From: an uncultured Sphingopyxis sp.
Lineage (GTDB): Bacteria; Pseudomonadota; Alphaproteobacteria; Sphingomonadales; Sphingomonadaceae
Length of the DNA: 64,000 nucleotides
Assembly: GCA_936933955.1 (NCBI GenBank)
Contig: CAKZIN010000095.1
Span: 29,039-93,038, forward strand
Reading direction: 5' to 3'
The notes below the pieces were generated by a model. The model was given only the letters and a program-made list of their open reading frames with translations. It was not told the origin of the DNA and searched no databases. Below, piece by piece: positions 27,619 through 35,802 of this stretch. Each line of letters begins with the position of its first letter. Position 1 is the first letter of the stretch. A program made the translations under genes and the position numbers.

Positions 27619-28628
27619 ACCGTGTCGGAGTCCAAGTAGCTGACGTGCCAGCGGCGCAGATCGTTAAAGTCCGCGATCTCGCTTCGGAGCGGTCGGCCAC
27701 CGAAGTTCAAACGTATCGGACGCAGTCGATCGGGAAGCGACCAGTAACCGGCAGCGCGGTATGCGTGTTGGCTCATCATGTGCGGCAAGTTCCAAGCGAA
27801 CACCGCGTCGGCGCCGAGTTCCTTCAGCCGTGCGCTCGCGTAGCCAACCAAGGTACGCACCCCCATGTCGTCACCGAAGACGTCCATGATGTAGCCAACC
27901 CGGCCGCCATGCTTCTCTTCCAGGCACCAGGCGGCATAGGCGCGGTGCCCGACCGTCGCCGCGGAGTATCGCGCCACGGGATGGTCGAATAGCCGCCAGT
28001 TGAGGAAAGTCGCATCGCGTTGGACGCCATGGCGAACGCCGTTGGTGCGCGCGAATTCGCCCCATACCGCATCCACCCGCGCATCGAAGCGACTAATTGG
28101 CTCAACATCCGCATAACGATCGCTACGCCCGTTGAAGGTGGGCAGCGCAATGTCAGGCATACGCGGATGCAGGCGCTTCAAGAATAGTCCCGACCGGATC
28201 GGAAGTATGAGCATTGGCGCCGGCGCAAGGTGAGTCCAGCCAAGTTTGCCAAAGAAGCCAGGGGACGAACTCAGATTGGGGAACCCGTAGAGAATGTCGC
28301 CCGGCGCAGCGTCCTGAAAGGCCTGGACCATCCGAGTGAACGCGCCCTGGCCGCGCGCGGCAGGGGCGACGATCGTGTCCATCGACTGAAAGCCGGCAAG
28401 CCCTGGCGCACCAAAGCCGTCAAAGCGCACGGGCATGAATGCGTTGATTCCGACAACATCTCCGCAGATCCGTGCGACGGAGATCAGTCCGTCGCCGGCC
28501 GGGTTTTGGCGGAACTTCCAGTCGAGCTTTCCCGCCCCAGCGGCAGCAGCCTGATGCGGAAGCAGCGCCAGCCACTCTTCGCGCAGCCTGTCGTCATATC
28601 GCTCCAAAGAGACGGAGAGGGACGTCAC
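27615..28628 (-). CDS. GNAT-family N-acyltransferase
   Basis: A 337-residue protein with a GNAT-type core in the first half: VVGINAFMPVRFDG followed by the acyl-CoA loop VAPAARGQGAFTRMVQAF and FPNLSSSPGFFGKLGW. The second half is a further, less conserved domain with NLPHMMSQHAYRAAGY, suggesting two tandem GNAT-like folds as in polysaccharide-locus members (FemAB-like arrangement). Expected to acylate an amino sugar. The GTG at 28628 overlaps the stop of the HisF-like gene by four bases. Donor and acceptor are unknown; the adjacent deacetylase suggests exchange of an acetyl for another acyl group. Confidence 0.72.
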   Translation of the reverse strand: MTSLSVSLERYDDRLREEWLALLPHQAAAAGAGKLDWKFRQNPAGDGLISVARICGDVVGINAFMPVRFDGFGAPGLAGFQSMDTIVAPAARGQGAFTRMVQAFQDAAPGDILYGFPNLSSSPGFFGKLGWTHLAPAPMLILPIRSGLFLKRLHPRMPDIALPTFNGRSDRYADVEPISRFDARVDAVWGEFARTNGVRHGVQRDATFLNWRLFDHPVARYSAATVGHRAYAAWCLEEKHGGRVGYIMDVFGDDMGVRTLVGYASARLKELGADAVFAWNLPHMMSQHAYRAAGYWSLPDRLRPIRLNFGGRPLRSEIADFNDLRRWHVSYLDSDTV

Positions 28629-29416
28629 GCCGTCATCGCCTGCATCGGGGAGCGCAACTCCATGGCGTCCTGATCCGCTTCGGAAGGGAAATTCACCAAC
28701 ACGCCCATGCCACGTTTCTGATACACAACCATATTGCCAAGCGCGACCGCAGATGCGCCCGCCTCGTTGACGACCCGTCGAATGTCGTCGTGGCTGCCCG
28801 CACCGCCATGCGCGATCACCGGTATGGAAACGGACGCGCTGACCCGTGCCACCAGGTCGAGCTGGAACCCCTCCCAGGTTCCTTCCCGATCGATGCATGT
28901 CAGCAGGATTTCACCGGCACCAGCGCGTTCAACTTCTTGCGCCCAGGCAACCGGGTCGGGCGAAGCCGTCCTCGTTCCTGACCGCGCCATGCAATGTTCG
29001 CGCCCCAGCCAATTGCGCTTCACGTCTATCGCGGCGACGACGCATTGCGTGCCGAAGCCGTCAGCGATCTCGCTCAGTAATTCCGGTCGTTCATAGGCGG
29101 CCGAACCTATGATAACCTTCTCCATGCCCAACCGCAGGATATCGCCTGCCTGCGCAGCGGTCGTAATGCCGCCGCCATAGGCCACCGGCATGAAGCATTC
29201 CTCCGCCAGCTCCGCGAGTAGTTTCAGATCGGGGCCCCGACCTTCCCGCGTCGCGACGATATCGACCAGAGCAAGCTCATCGACGGCGCACTCGTTGAAA
29301 ATGCGGCAGGTGTTAGCCGGGTCGCCGATATAGCCGAACCGGCCGAACCGGCGGGTTTTCACCAGCGACCCATGTCGCAGCTGCAAGCAGGGGATTAGGC
29401 GCGTTCGCAGCTCCAT
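28625..29416 (-). CDS. wbuZ: HisF-like glycan amidation protein WbuZ
   Basis: A (beta/alpha)8 HisF-like protein of 263 residues that should receive ammonia from the HisH-like partner and help WbuX convert an N-acetyl sugar to an acetamidino sugar. It has VAYGGGITT, EKVIIGSAAY, VAAIDVKRNWLG and IPVIAHGGAG like HisF. The first catalytic aspartate of true HisF (LDV in PCLDV) is replaced here by glutamine (PCLQLRHGSLVKT, residue 12), as expected in the sugar-amidation branch that no longer needs cyclase activity. ATG 29416 shares one base with the hisH-like stop. Its place in a sugar operon argues against histidine biosynthesis. Confidence 0.9.
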   Translation of the reverse strand: MELRTRLIPCLQLRHGSLVKTRRFGRFGYIGDPANTCRIFNECAVDELALVDIVATREGRGPDLKLLAELAEECFMPVAYGGGITTAAQAGDILRLGMEKVIIGSAAYERPELLSEIADGFGTQCVVAAIDVKRNWLGREHCMARSGTRTASPDPVAWAQEVERAGAGEILLTCIDREGTWEGFQLDLVARVSASVSIPVIAHGGAGSHDDIRRVVNEAGASAVALGNMVVYQKRGMGVLVNFPSEADQDAMELRSPMQAMTA

Positions 29417-30021
29417 CACAGCCTGCCAAAAGCTTCGAAGAGCGCGCGGCCAAACTTGTGGCTCTTTTCCGGATGGAACTGCGCGCCGAAAATGTTGTCG
29501 TGGCGGATAGCTGCGTCGAACTCCAATCCGTAGCGGCACTTGAGCATCGAGTTAGCGGCGTGCGTCACCTGCACATGATAACTGTGCACGAAATAAAAGC
29601 GCGCGTCGTCGGGCAGCGCATCGGTGAGCGGGGACGTACTCGCCTTGGAAACCCGGTTCCAGCCCATATGGGGCACCTTCAACCCCATCTCAGCTGGAAA
29701 GATATGCGCTCGGGCAGGTATGTAGCCGAGGCCCGGCAATACGCCCTCGTCGCTACCGTCGGTCAGCAGCTGCATGCCTAGGCAAATGCCGAGGACCGGC
29801 ACTTTCTCAACCAACGCCTTTTGGTCGAGGACCGAACGCAGCCCACTCTCGTCCAGCCGGCGCATCGCGCGATCGAACGCGCCGACACCGGGCAGTATGA
29901 TCTTGGTTGCGCGCGCCGCGATCTCAGGCTGGTCGGTGACCTCACAGTCCAGACCCGCCCGGCGCAACATGTTCCGCACCGAGCCAAGATTTCCGATGCC
30001 ACAGTCGAGGACCGTAATCAT
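29416..30021 (-). CDS. wbuY: HisH-like glutamine amidotransferase WbuY
   Basis: A class I glutaminase of 201 residues that releases ammonia from glutamine for the sugar amidation complex. The triad is intact: Cys80 in VLGICLGMQLL, and His183/Glu185 in AQFHPEKSHKFG; the oxyanion strand PGVGAFDRAM and the HMGWN and FVHSYHV segments match HisH. ATG 30021 overlaps the wbuX stop by four bases and the protein is followed immediately by WbuZ, so the three subunits are translated together. Histidine biosynthesis genes normally adjacent to hisH (hisA, hisI, hisB) are absent. Confidence 0.9.
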   Translation of the reverse strand: MITVLDCGIGNLGSVRNMLRRAGLDCEVTDQPEIAARATKIILPGVGAFDRAMRRLDESGLRSVLDQKALVEKVPVLGICLGMQLLTDGSDEGVLPGLGYIPARAHIFPAEMGLKVPHMGWNRVSKASTSPLTDALPDDARFYFVHSYHVQVTHAANSMLKCRYGLEFDAAIRHDNIFGAQFHPEKSHKFGRALFEAFGRL

Positions 30022-31199
30022 TGCGACGGTGTCTTTATCGGAAAGCAATATTTGAGATAGAACGACATCGGAACCAAGTTCGCTTTCGCAAGAATCTTGA
30101 AAATCGGACGCCAGCGTTCAAACCGTTTCTTGTAGGTGGGGAACTCCCACCATGACCGGGGCGCCTCTGCCATGATGCTTTTATATTCGTTGTCAGATAG
30201 CCCCAGCCGCTTTTGAAAATAGGCGAGCAGGTCCTCCTCAACGTGAGGGGGGCTGTTGTAAAGCTCCCAAGCCTCTTCCCGGCTCATCTTCCCGTCACGG
30301 ACCAACGCCGAAAGCGTGTTATTTCGAAAGTCCGTCTGAAACTTTTGCGGGGCGTAAATGCTGTGGAAGAACGCCGTCATACGATTTTCGAGATGATGAC
30401 CGCCGTAGTACTCCCACCCATACTCCCTCTCGAGTAACGCGCGCGCATCTTCCTTATTATAGTCCATGTACCAGAATGGCCGGATCTTACGGATCCGCGC
30501 CGCTACGCTGGCAAATAACATGCGCTCGAATGTCATAAGCGGGTAGGTCGATATTTTCCGAGCCCCAAACCGACCGTGGATGGCCTGAATATACCGTCCG
30601 TCGAAATAGTTGCGACCTATCGGCGTGATCCCCTCAGTGACAAAGCTGTGACCTTCCAACACATATTTGACACCAAACTTTATCGCGGCGCGGTTCATCA
30701 CCTCCGCAAGCGCGAGATCCGTAGACGCCTCGATCTCTGCCACGCCAGCGCGGAAGAACGACAGAAAGATGTCGTCGACCTCCTTGTTGTCGACGACGTG
30801 CGTGTAAAGATCGACATCGAGCTTCTCAAGAACGCGATGTATGTTCAGCGTTGCTATCGCGGTATTCCACGTGTTGTCGTAGTGGACCGCCAGAGGACGC
30901 AGACCCCAAACCGTCTTCGCGAGATGCACCATGTAACTGCTGTCGGTTCCACCGCTGACGCCAATGATGCAGTCATACTTCTTGCCGCGGCCGGCAGCCC
31001 GTATCTCTTCTATGATTTCTTGGAGCTTGGCACCGCCCTTGGTATTACCGGTGCCGTATTCCGCCTTCAAGCTGTCGAGCTGGTGACAATAATTGCACAC
31101 CCCGTCCGCGTCGAACGTGATGGAAGAGACACGCTCGTCGTAAATGCAGCGCTTGCACACACGCAAGCTCGTCTCCGCGAGGCTCGACGGCTGGGACAC
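30018..31199 (-). CDS. wbuX: N-acetyl sugar amidotransferase WbuX (WbpG/PseA type)
   Basis: An ATP-pyrophosphatase-fold amidotransferase of about 393 residues. It activates the N-acetyl oxygen of a sugar and replaces it with an amino group, giving an acetamidino group. Visible are two CxxC pairs that may bind zinc (CKRC at 15-18, CNYC at 35-38), the PP-loop SGGTDSS at 82-88, HYDNTWNTAIA and EGHSFVTEG. The GTG at 31199 is chosen because GGATAA precedes it; a TTG at 31223 in the same frame is possible. WbpG in Pseudomonas aeruginosa O5 works the same way with its own HisH/HisF pair. The base composition is clearly lower in GC than in the flanks. Confidence 0.92.
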   Translation of the reverse strand: MSQPSSLAETSLRVCKRCIYDERVSSITFDADGVCNYCHQLDSLKAEYGTGNTKGGAKLQEIIEEIRAAGRGKKYDCIIGVSGGTDSSYMVHLAKTVWGLRPLAVHYDNTWNTAIATLNIHRVLEKLDVDLYTHVVDNKEVDDIFLSFFRAGVAEIEASTDLALAEVMNRAAIKFGVKYVLEGHSFVTEGITPIGRNYFDGRYIQAIHGRFGARKISTYPLMTFERMLFASVAARIRKIRPFWYMDYNKEDARALLEREYGWEYYGGHHLENRMTAFFHSIYAPQKFQTDFRNNTLSALVRDGKMSREEAWELYNSPPHVEEDLLAYFQKRLGLSDNEYKSIMAEAPRSWWEFPTYKKRFERWRPIFKILAKANLVPMSFYLKYCFPIKTPSQ

Positions 31200-31203
31200 T
31201 GCG

Positions 31204-32178
31204 TTATCCGCGGCTGTGGGCAAAGCGGCCTGAATAGCAGGCTTCTTCGCTGTTGAACGTCACGACGCTCATATTGTTTGCCGACACGATTTCCCGCACC
31301 TCTTGCTCACTGAACCGACGCGCGTTGCTGGGGCTGTACCAGTCGAAATTGGTTGCCACCGATGTTTCGGGGCCCAATTCCTCGTTCCAGAAGCACTTCA
31401 GGAAATTCCAGTAGATAAATCGCTGAATGTCCGTTTTTCCGCCACGTATCCCGAGTAGCGGGATGTCGGGAGCGTCGAAACTGATGTCCAGCGCGGAAAG
31501 GCGTTTACCCAGTTCCGTCAGTTGTTCAGACATCTCCCAAAGTTCGCTCGTGGTGACATTCTTGCAGTGCGTTCTGAAATAGTCATCGAGAAGTTCCCGG
31601 GGTAAAGCCTTCTTCGCATAGAAATAGCATGCGAATTGGCCCCCTGAAGGGGCGGTTATGCGCGCGAGTTCCGAGAATGTGGCTTCGGGCACCTGCGTGT
31701 GCATGATGACCTGATCGCAGCTGACATAATCGACTGCACCGTCAGCGAAAGGCGTCTTAGCGATGTCACCCTGAATGAAAAACAGGTTGGGTAGATCCGC
31801 GAACATCTCTGATGCCTGCTGCGCAGCGCCCGAGTAATCCATCCCGACCACTACGGCGTGCGGTGCGAGGCGTGCGAACCAAGCAGCTTTGTAGCCCAAT
31901 CCGCATCCCGCATCCAAAATCACATTCGCCGTGACCAAATGGTTCGCGAGCGCCTTCTCATCATCGAATCCGTACAGTTTCAAATACCATTCGCGCTGGA
32001 ATTGATAGAAAACCTCAAGGTTCGACGTATCGGCGTACTTGTCCCACTTCTCGGTGAAGACCTCGTTGGTCTGCTGCTGATTTTCGTCGGCGCTAACATC
32101 CAGAGCGGATACGAAGTTGCCTGTGAACTGAAGTGGCTGTTGGAGCGCGGCTGTCAGGATCGAACTGAAATCGGTCAC
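31204..32178 (-). CDS. SAM-dependent methyltransferase
   Basis: A class I methyltransferase of 324 residues with motif I at about 87-96 (VILDAGCGLGY), an acidic post-I loop (VVVGMDYSG), FIQGDIAKTPFADGAVDYV, and an N-terminal extension rich in aromatic residues (FTEKWDKYAD, YQFQREWYLKLYG) that probably forms a lid or substrate domain. It likely methylates a sugar or an amidino/amino group in the pathway, since WbuX follows after four bases and an acetyltransferase precedes it with a GTGA overlap. Position and neighbours support a glycan role; the acceptor is inference. Confidence 0.8.
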   Translation of the reverse strand: MTDFSSILTAALQQPLQFTGNFVSALDVSADENQQQTNEVFTEKWDKYADTSNLEVFYQFQREWYLKLYGFDDEKALANHLVTANVILDAGCGLGYKAAWFARLAPHAVVVGMDYSGAAQQASEMFADLPNLFFIQGDIAKTPFADGAVDYVSCDQVIMHTQVPEATFSELARITAPSGGQFACYFYAKKALPRELLDDYFRTHCKNVTTSELWEMSEQLTELGKRLSALDISFDAPDIPLLGIRGGKTDIQRFIYWNFLKCFWNEELGPETSVATNFDWYSPSNARRFSEQEVREIVSANNMSVVTFNSEEACYSGRFAHSRG

Positions 32179-32717
32179 GGGTAATCTCCGCTAATTTGCG
32201 GTCGCGTGCCGTGCTGCACCTTGCAGGGGGTGCCGTAGGCTGTCGATCCCGCCGGAATGTCCGCTAGAACGAGACTGTTGGCGCCAATGATCGACCCATC
32301 GCCGATACGGACGCCTTTGGCGATGACGGTGTTCGGCCCGATATAGCATCGGCTGCCGATTTCGGTCGGCGCGTGTTCATACGGGGCCTCTCCGCCGCTG
32401 ACTGCCCACTGCACCGTATCGTGAGAATAAATCTGAACTCCGGCGGAAATTGAACAATTATCGCCGATTGATAGCCCGCCACTCCCGTCGAGAATCGTGA
32501 ACGGGCCTATCCAGCAGTTTTGGCCAACGGAAACGTCGCCGAAGATATGGGCGCTGTCGTATACGGAGGTGCCCTCTCCGAAGCCGAGCGCACGCGCCTT
32601 TTCCCACCGGTCGACGATATAATCCCCGAATGGAAGGTGGCGGTGGAATTGGCCCGCAACTGCCACGCGGCGATCTTCCCAAAACCCTCGTAGCCGACTG
32701 AGCAGGTCGTCTATCAC
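32175..32717 (-). CDS. Left-handed beta-helix acyltransferase
   Basis: A hexapeptide-repeat acyltransferase of 180 residues from the GTG at 32717 (194 residues if the ATG at 32759 is used). Repeats such as IFGDVSVGQNCWIG, SIGDNCSISAGVQI, IGSRCYIGPNTVIAKGV and IGDGSIIGANSLV build the helix; SHDTV carries a likely catalytic histidine. The GTG is preferred because it forms the GTGA overlap with the asparagine synthase stop seen throughout this array and has a purine-rich leader, whereas the ATG lacks one. It probably acylates the amino sugar produced by the aminotransferase two genes upstream. Confidence 0.83.
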   Translation of the reverse strand: MIDDLLSRLRGFWEDRRVAVAGQFHRHLPFGDYIVDRWEKARALGFGEGTSVYDSAHIFGDVSVGQNCWIGPFTILDGSGGLSIGDNCSISAGVQIYSHDTVQWAVSGGEAPYEHAPTEIGSRCYIGPNTVIAKGVRIGDGSIIGANSLVLADIPAGSTAYGTPCKVQHGTRPQISGDYP

Positions 32718-34591
32718 AGCGTTTGTCTCATCCAACTGTCGAGGCTGAGAAGCGACCATATGAAGAGGCGGCGATTCTCTTCGCCGTCGAGATGGCGGTT
32801 TACTATGGCGTGGACCGTGTCACGATCGAGGACGTCGTAGAGCGGGGTGCGCTCGTCGAACAGTTTGCGACGGACGAAGTCGATGCTGTCGCCACGAAAC
32901 CAGCTTGCGTCGGGAGCGGAGAAGCCTTGTTTCTCCCCGTTGGCAATGTCGTCCGGGATGTAACGACGCATAACGTCGCGGAGGATCTGTTTGCCGTCTT
33001 TTGTCTTCTGAAAGAAACTAGCGCGTTTTTCGACGGAGTCCGTCTCATCAACGCGCACCACGTCGGCGAGATTATTGAGCTTGAGGCCAACTGGACAACG
33101 CATGGCGAAATCGACGAGGTCGTTGTCCATGAAGGGGACGCGCGTTTCCAAACTGTGCGCCATCGACAACTTGTCATCGACGACAAACAGGCCGTGCAGA
33201 AAAGTTTTCGCTTCAAAATAAAGCGAATGATTGATGAAGTCTTCCGGCCGGTCGAGGGCGTTATCGTGATGCTCGAACACGTTAGCGAAAATCGCTTTCG
33301 GGTCGACATCTCTGGCTTCGGCCGACAACGGCGCAAGAAGCCTTTTCATGTCGGCGCTATCGACCAGCCGATTCCAGAACTGGTAATAATGGCCGACGTA
33401 GTCTTCGAAGTTTTCGCAATTAACGGCGCGATAGTATCGCCACGGGTAGCCGCCGAACATTTCGTCGCCACCCGCGCCGGACAACACCACCTTACAAAAC
33501 TTGCTGGCGAGCTTGCTTGCGTAAAAGTTGGGGTAGCTCTGACCGACGCGCGGCTCTTCGATATGATATGCGACGCTGTCCATCGCGCGCTCCATATCGC
33601 CCGCCTTCAGGACCATCTCATAGTGTTCGGTGCGGAAGCGCGCGGACATGGCTTCCGCCTTGCGACGTTCATCGAACGCGAGCTCAAGACCGCTCGCGGA
33701 GGATACGTCGAAGCCGCAGGTGAACGTCTTCATGTACGGGAACTGCATCGCGCCCAGCGCGGTGAGTGTACCGGAATCCATGCCACCCGAAAGGAAGCTG
33801 CCCAGCTCGACGTCGGTGACTAGCTGTCGAGAAACCGCTTGCCGTAAGAGGTAGTCGAGCTCTTCGCGATACTCTTCAGCGCTACGCGGATTGTCCGGTT
33901 CGGCGAAATGATAATCCCAGTACCGGCGCTGCGTCAGACCTTTGGACCGGTCGTCCATGTCGATTGTGGCAATCGTTGCGGGCGGCAACAAATGCACACC
34001 TTCGATCAAGGTCTGGTCGGTAAAGATGTTCTGAAATGTCAGATATTCGACCAGCGCACGCTGATTCAAGTTCCGGCGCGAGGCGGGATGCGCAAGAATG
34101 GCCTTTTGCTCGGATCCGAACAGCAGCACATCGCCGAACTGAGCGTAATACAGCGGTTTGATGCCATACCGGTCGCGTACGAGTGTCAGTTGCCGCTCGC
34201 GACGGTCCCAGACGGCAAAAGCGAACATGCCATTGAAGCGATGCACCGCCTGCTCGCCCCAGGCATGCCACGCGTTGAGCACCACTTCGCTGTCGGTCTG
34301 CGAGTGAAAGGAGTAGCCTTTCGCGGTCAGCTCCGCCCGCAGCTCTGCGAAATTATAGACTTCCCCGTTGTAAGTGATGACGTATCGCCCATCACTCGTT
34401 TGCATCGGTTGATGGCCGTGGTCGCTCAAGTCGATGATCGCCAGCCGGCGATGTCCGAGCGCAATCGGCCCATCGATCCAGTAACCATGGCCGTCGGGCC
34501 CGCGGTGCATGATGGCATCGGCCATGCGCACCAGCGTCGGCTGACTGGCCGGCGCGCCGTCAAGCTGGAGGAATCCGGTAATGCCACACAT
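32714..34591 (-). CDS. asnB: Glutamine-hydrolysing asparagine synthase-like amidotransferase
   Basis: A 625-residue AsnB-type enzyme: N-terminal Ntn glutaminase with nucleophile Cys2 (MCGITGF) and HRGPDG, then the synthetase domain with PP-loop LSGGMDSG at 267-274. True AsnB makes asparagine, but members inside O-antigen loci (for example WbpS) are thought to amidate hexuronic acids. Here it stands between a sugar aminotransferase and an acyltransferase in an array that makes uronic acids, so uronamide formation is the favoured inference. It starts 14 bases after the aminotransferase gene and shows no truncation. Confidence 0.88.
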   Translation of the reverse strand: MCGITGFLQLDGAPASQPTLVRMADAIMHRGPDGHGYWIDGPIALGHRRLAIIDLSDHGHQPMQTSDGRYVITYNGEVYNFAELRAELTAKGYSFHSQTDSEVVLNAWHAWGEQAVHRFNGMFAFAVWDRRERQLTLVRDRYGIKPLYYAQFGDVLLFGSEQKAILAHPASRRNLNQRALVEYLTFQNIFTDQTLIEGVHLLPPATIATIDMDDRSKGLTQRRYWDYHFAEPDNPRSAEEYREELDYLLRQAVSRQLVTDVELGSFLSGGMDSGTLTALGAMQFPYMKTFTCGFDVSSASGLELAFDERRKAEAMSARFRTEHYEMVLKAGDMERAMDSVAYHIEEPRVGQSYPNFYASKLASKFCKVVLSGAGGDEMFGGYPWRYYRAVNCENFEDYVGHYYQFWNRLVDSADMKRLLAPLSAEARDVDPKAIFANVFEHHDNALDRPEDFINHSLYFEAKTFLHGLFVVDDKLSMAHSLETRVPFMDNDLVDFAMRCPVGLKLNNLADVVRVDETDSVEKRASFFQKTKDGKQILRDVMRRYIPDDIANGEKQGFSAPDASWFRGDSIDFVRRKLFDERTPLYDVLDRDTVHAIVNRHLDGEENRRLFIWSLLSLDSWMRQTL

Positions 34592-34605
34592 GGTCGCTGT
34601 CCCGA

Positions 34606-35802
34606 TCAGGCCGCGCTGACAGGTCCGCGCATCACCACATCGATGACATGCTGCTGCTCAGCATCACTCATCCCATGGAACAGGGGTAGCGAGATCGAGC
34701 AATGGTTCGCCGCATAGGCGTTCGGAAAATCCTCAGGCTGAAGGCCGTATTTCTCGCGGTAAAACGATAGCATATGGACCGCGTGGGTTGCCGGACGGGT
34801 CGAAACACCCGCTCTCAGGAGCTCGTCCATCCACGCATTGCGCGCCTGATTGACCCGCTCGACCGATGACGGTCCGACGGGTTCGGGTTGGAACAGGCAC
34901 GGGTAGCTCTGATAACCGTGCCCGAAGCCCTCCGGGGCGGAAGGGGTGCGAAGCCAATCCAGGCCGGCGAACGCCGCTGCGAAGCGGTCTGCGCGCTCGC
35001 GACGCTCAGACACAATTGCGTCAGCCCGCTGCATCTGCGCGACACCCAGCGCCGCTTGAAAATCGGTCATGCGCTGATTGTAGCCGGCGTCAGGGTGATC
35101 GGCGAGAAGGTACGGCCGCGCGCCGAGATGGCGCTGCAAGTCGGACATCGCCGCGCCGTGGTCGCGCAGTCGCCGTAGGCGTTCCGCCAACGCAGCGTCG
35201 CTGGTCGTGATCATCCCGCCCTCGCCGGTGGTGATCGCCTTGCGCGGGTGGAAGCTGAAGGCGCCGGTGGTGCCAAACGTCCCGCTGTGTCGCCCGTTCA
35301 TCGTTGCGCCGAACCCGCAAGCAGCGTCTTCGACAACCCACAGCCCGTGCTTGTCCGCGAGGGCTTGAACGCCGGTCATGTCCGCCATCAGCCCGAATAG
35401 GTGGACGGGAATGATACCGACGGTGCGATCAGTAACCGCCGCCTCGGCGGATGCGAGGTCCAAATTGAACGTTTCGAGGTCGATGTCGCAAAAGCGCACG
35501 GTCGCGCCTTGATGTTCGACGACGTTGGCAGTCGCGATCCATGTGAACGCGGGGACGATGACCTCATCACCCGGCTTCAAACCCAGCGCCGCGACCGACA
35601 GGTGGAGACCGGTCGTACAGGACGTCACGGCGATCGAATGTTCGGCACCCGTGAACGCACTCCAAGCGTCCTCGAACGCGCGCACGTTGGGCCCTTGCAC
35701 CAGCCAGCCTGACCGAAGCGGTTGAAGAACGCTCTCTATCTCGGCGTCCGTCAAGGTCGTGCGAGCGATCGGAACCTGCATCGCGGAAGTCGACCCGGTC
35801 AC
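34606..35802 (-). CDS. DegT/DnrJ/EryC1 family aminotransferase
   Basis: A PLP-dependent nucleotide-sugar aminotransferase of up to 398 residues. Markers are VQGPNVRAFEDA, VTSCTTGLHLSVAALG, IVPAFTWIATAN, VEDAACGFGA and the PLP lysine at about residue 188 in SFHPRKAITTGEGGM. It forms a 3- or 4-amino sugar from a keto sugar. The GTG at 35802 overlaps the epimerase stop (GTGA); an ATG at 35781 would shorten it by seven residues. It is one of three DegT-type enzymes in the array, and it pairs with the adjacent epimerase/dehydratase and with the acyltransferase two genes on. Confidence 0.87.
   Translation of the reverse strand: MTGSTSAMQVPIARTTLTDAEIESVLQPLRSGWLVQGPNVRAFEDAWSAFTGAEHSIAVTSCTTGLHLSVAALGLKPGDEVIVPAFTWIATANVVEHQGATVRFCDIDLETFNLDLASAEAAVTDRTVGIIPVHLFGLMADMTGVQALADKHGLWVVEDAACGFGATMNGRHSGTFGTTGAFSFHPRKAITTGEGGMITTSDAALAERLRRLRDHGAAMSDLQRHLGARPYLLADHPDAGYNQRMTDFQAALGVAQMQRADAIVSERRERADRFAAAFAGLDWLRTPSAPEGFGHGYQSYPCLFQPEPVGPSSVERVNQARNAWMDELLRAGVSTRPATHAVHMLSFYREKYGLQPEDFPNAYAANHCSISLPLFHGMSDAEQQHVIDVVMRGPVSAA

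Noticed and set aside
28625..30021. Histidine biosynthesis genes hisH and hisF
   Set aside because: They are coupled to wbuX inside a glycan operon, lack hisA/hisI/hisB neighbours, and the HisF-like protein lost its first catalytic Asp.
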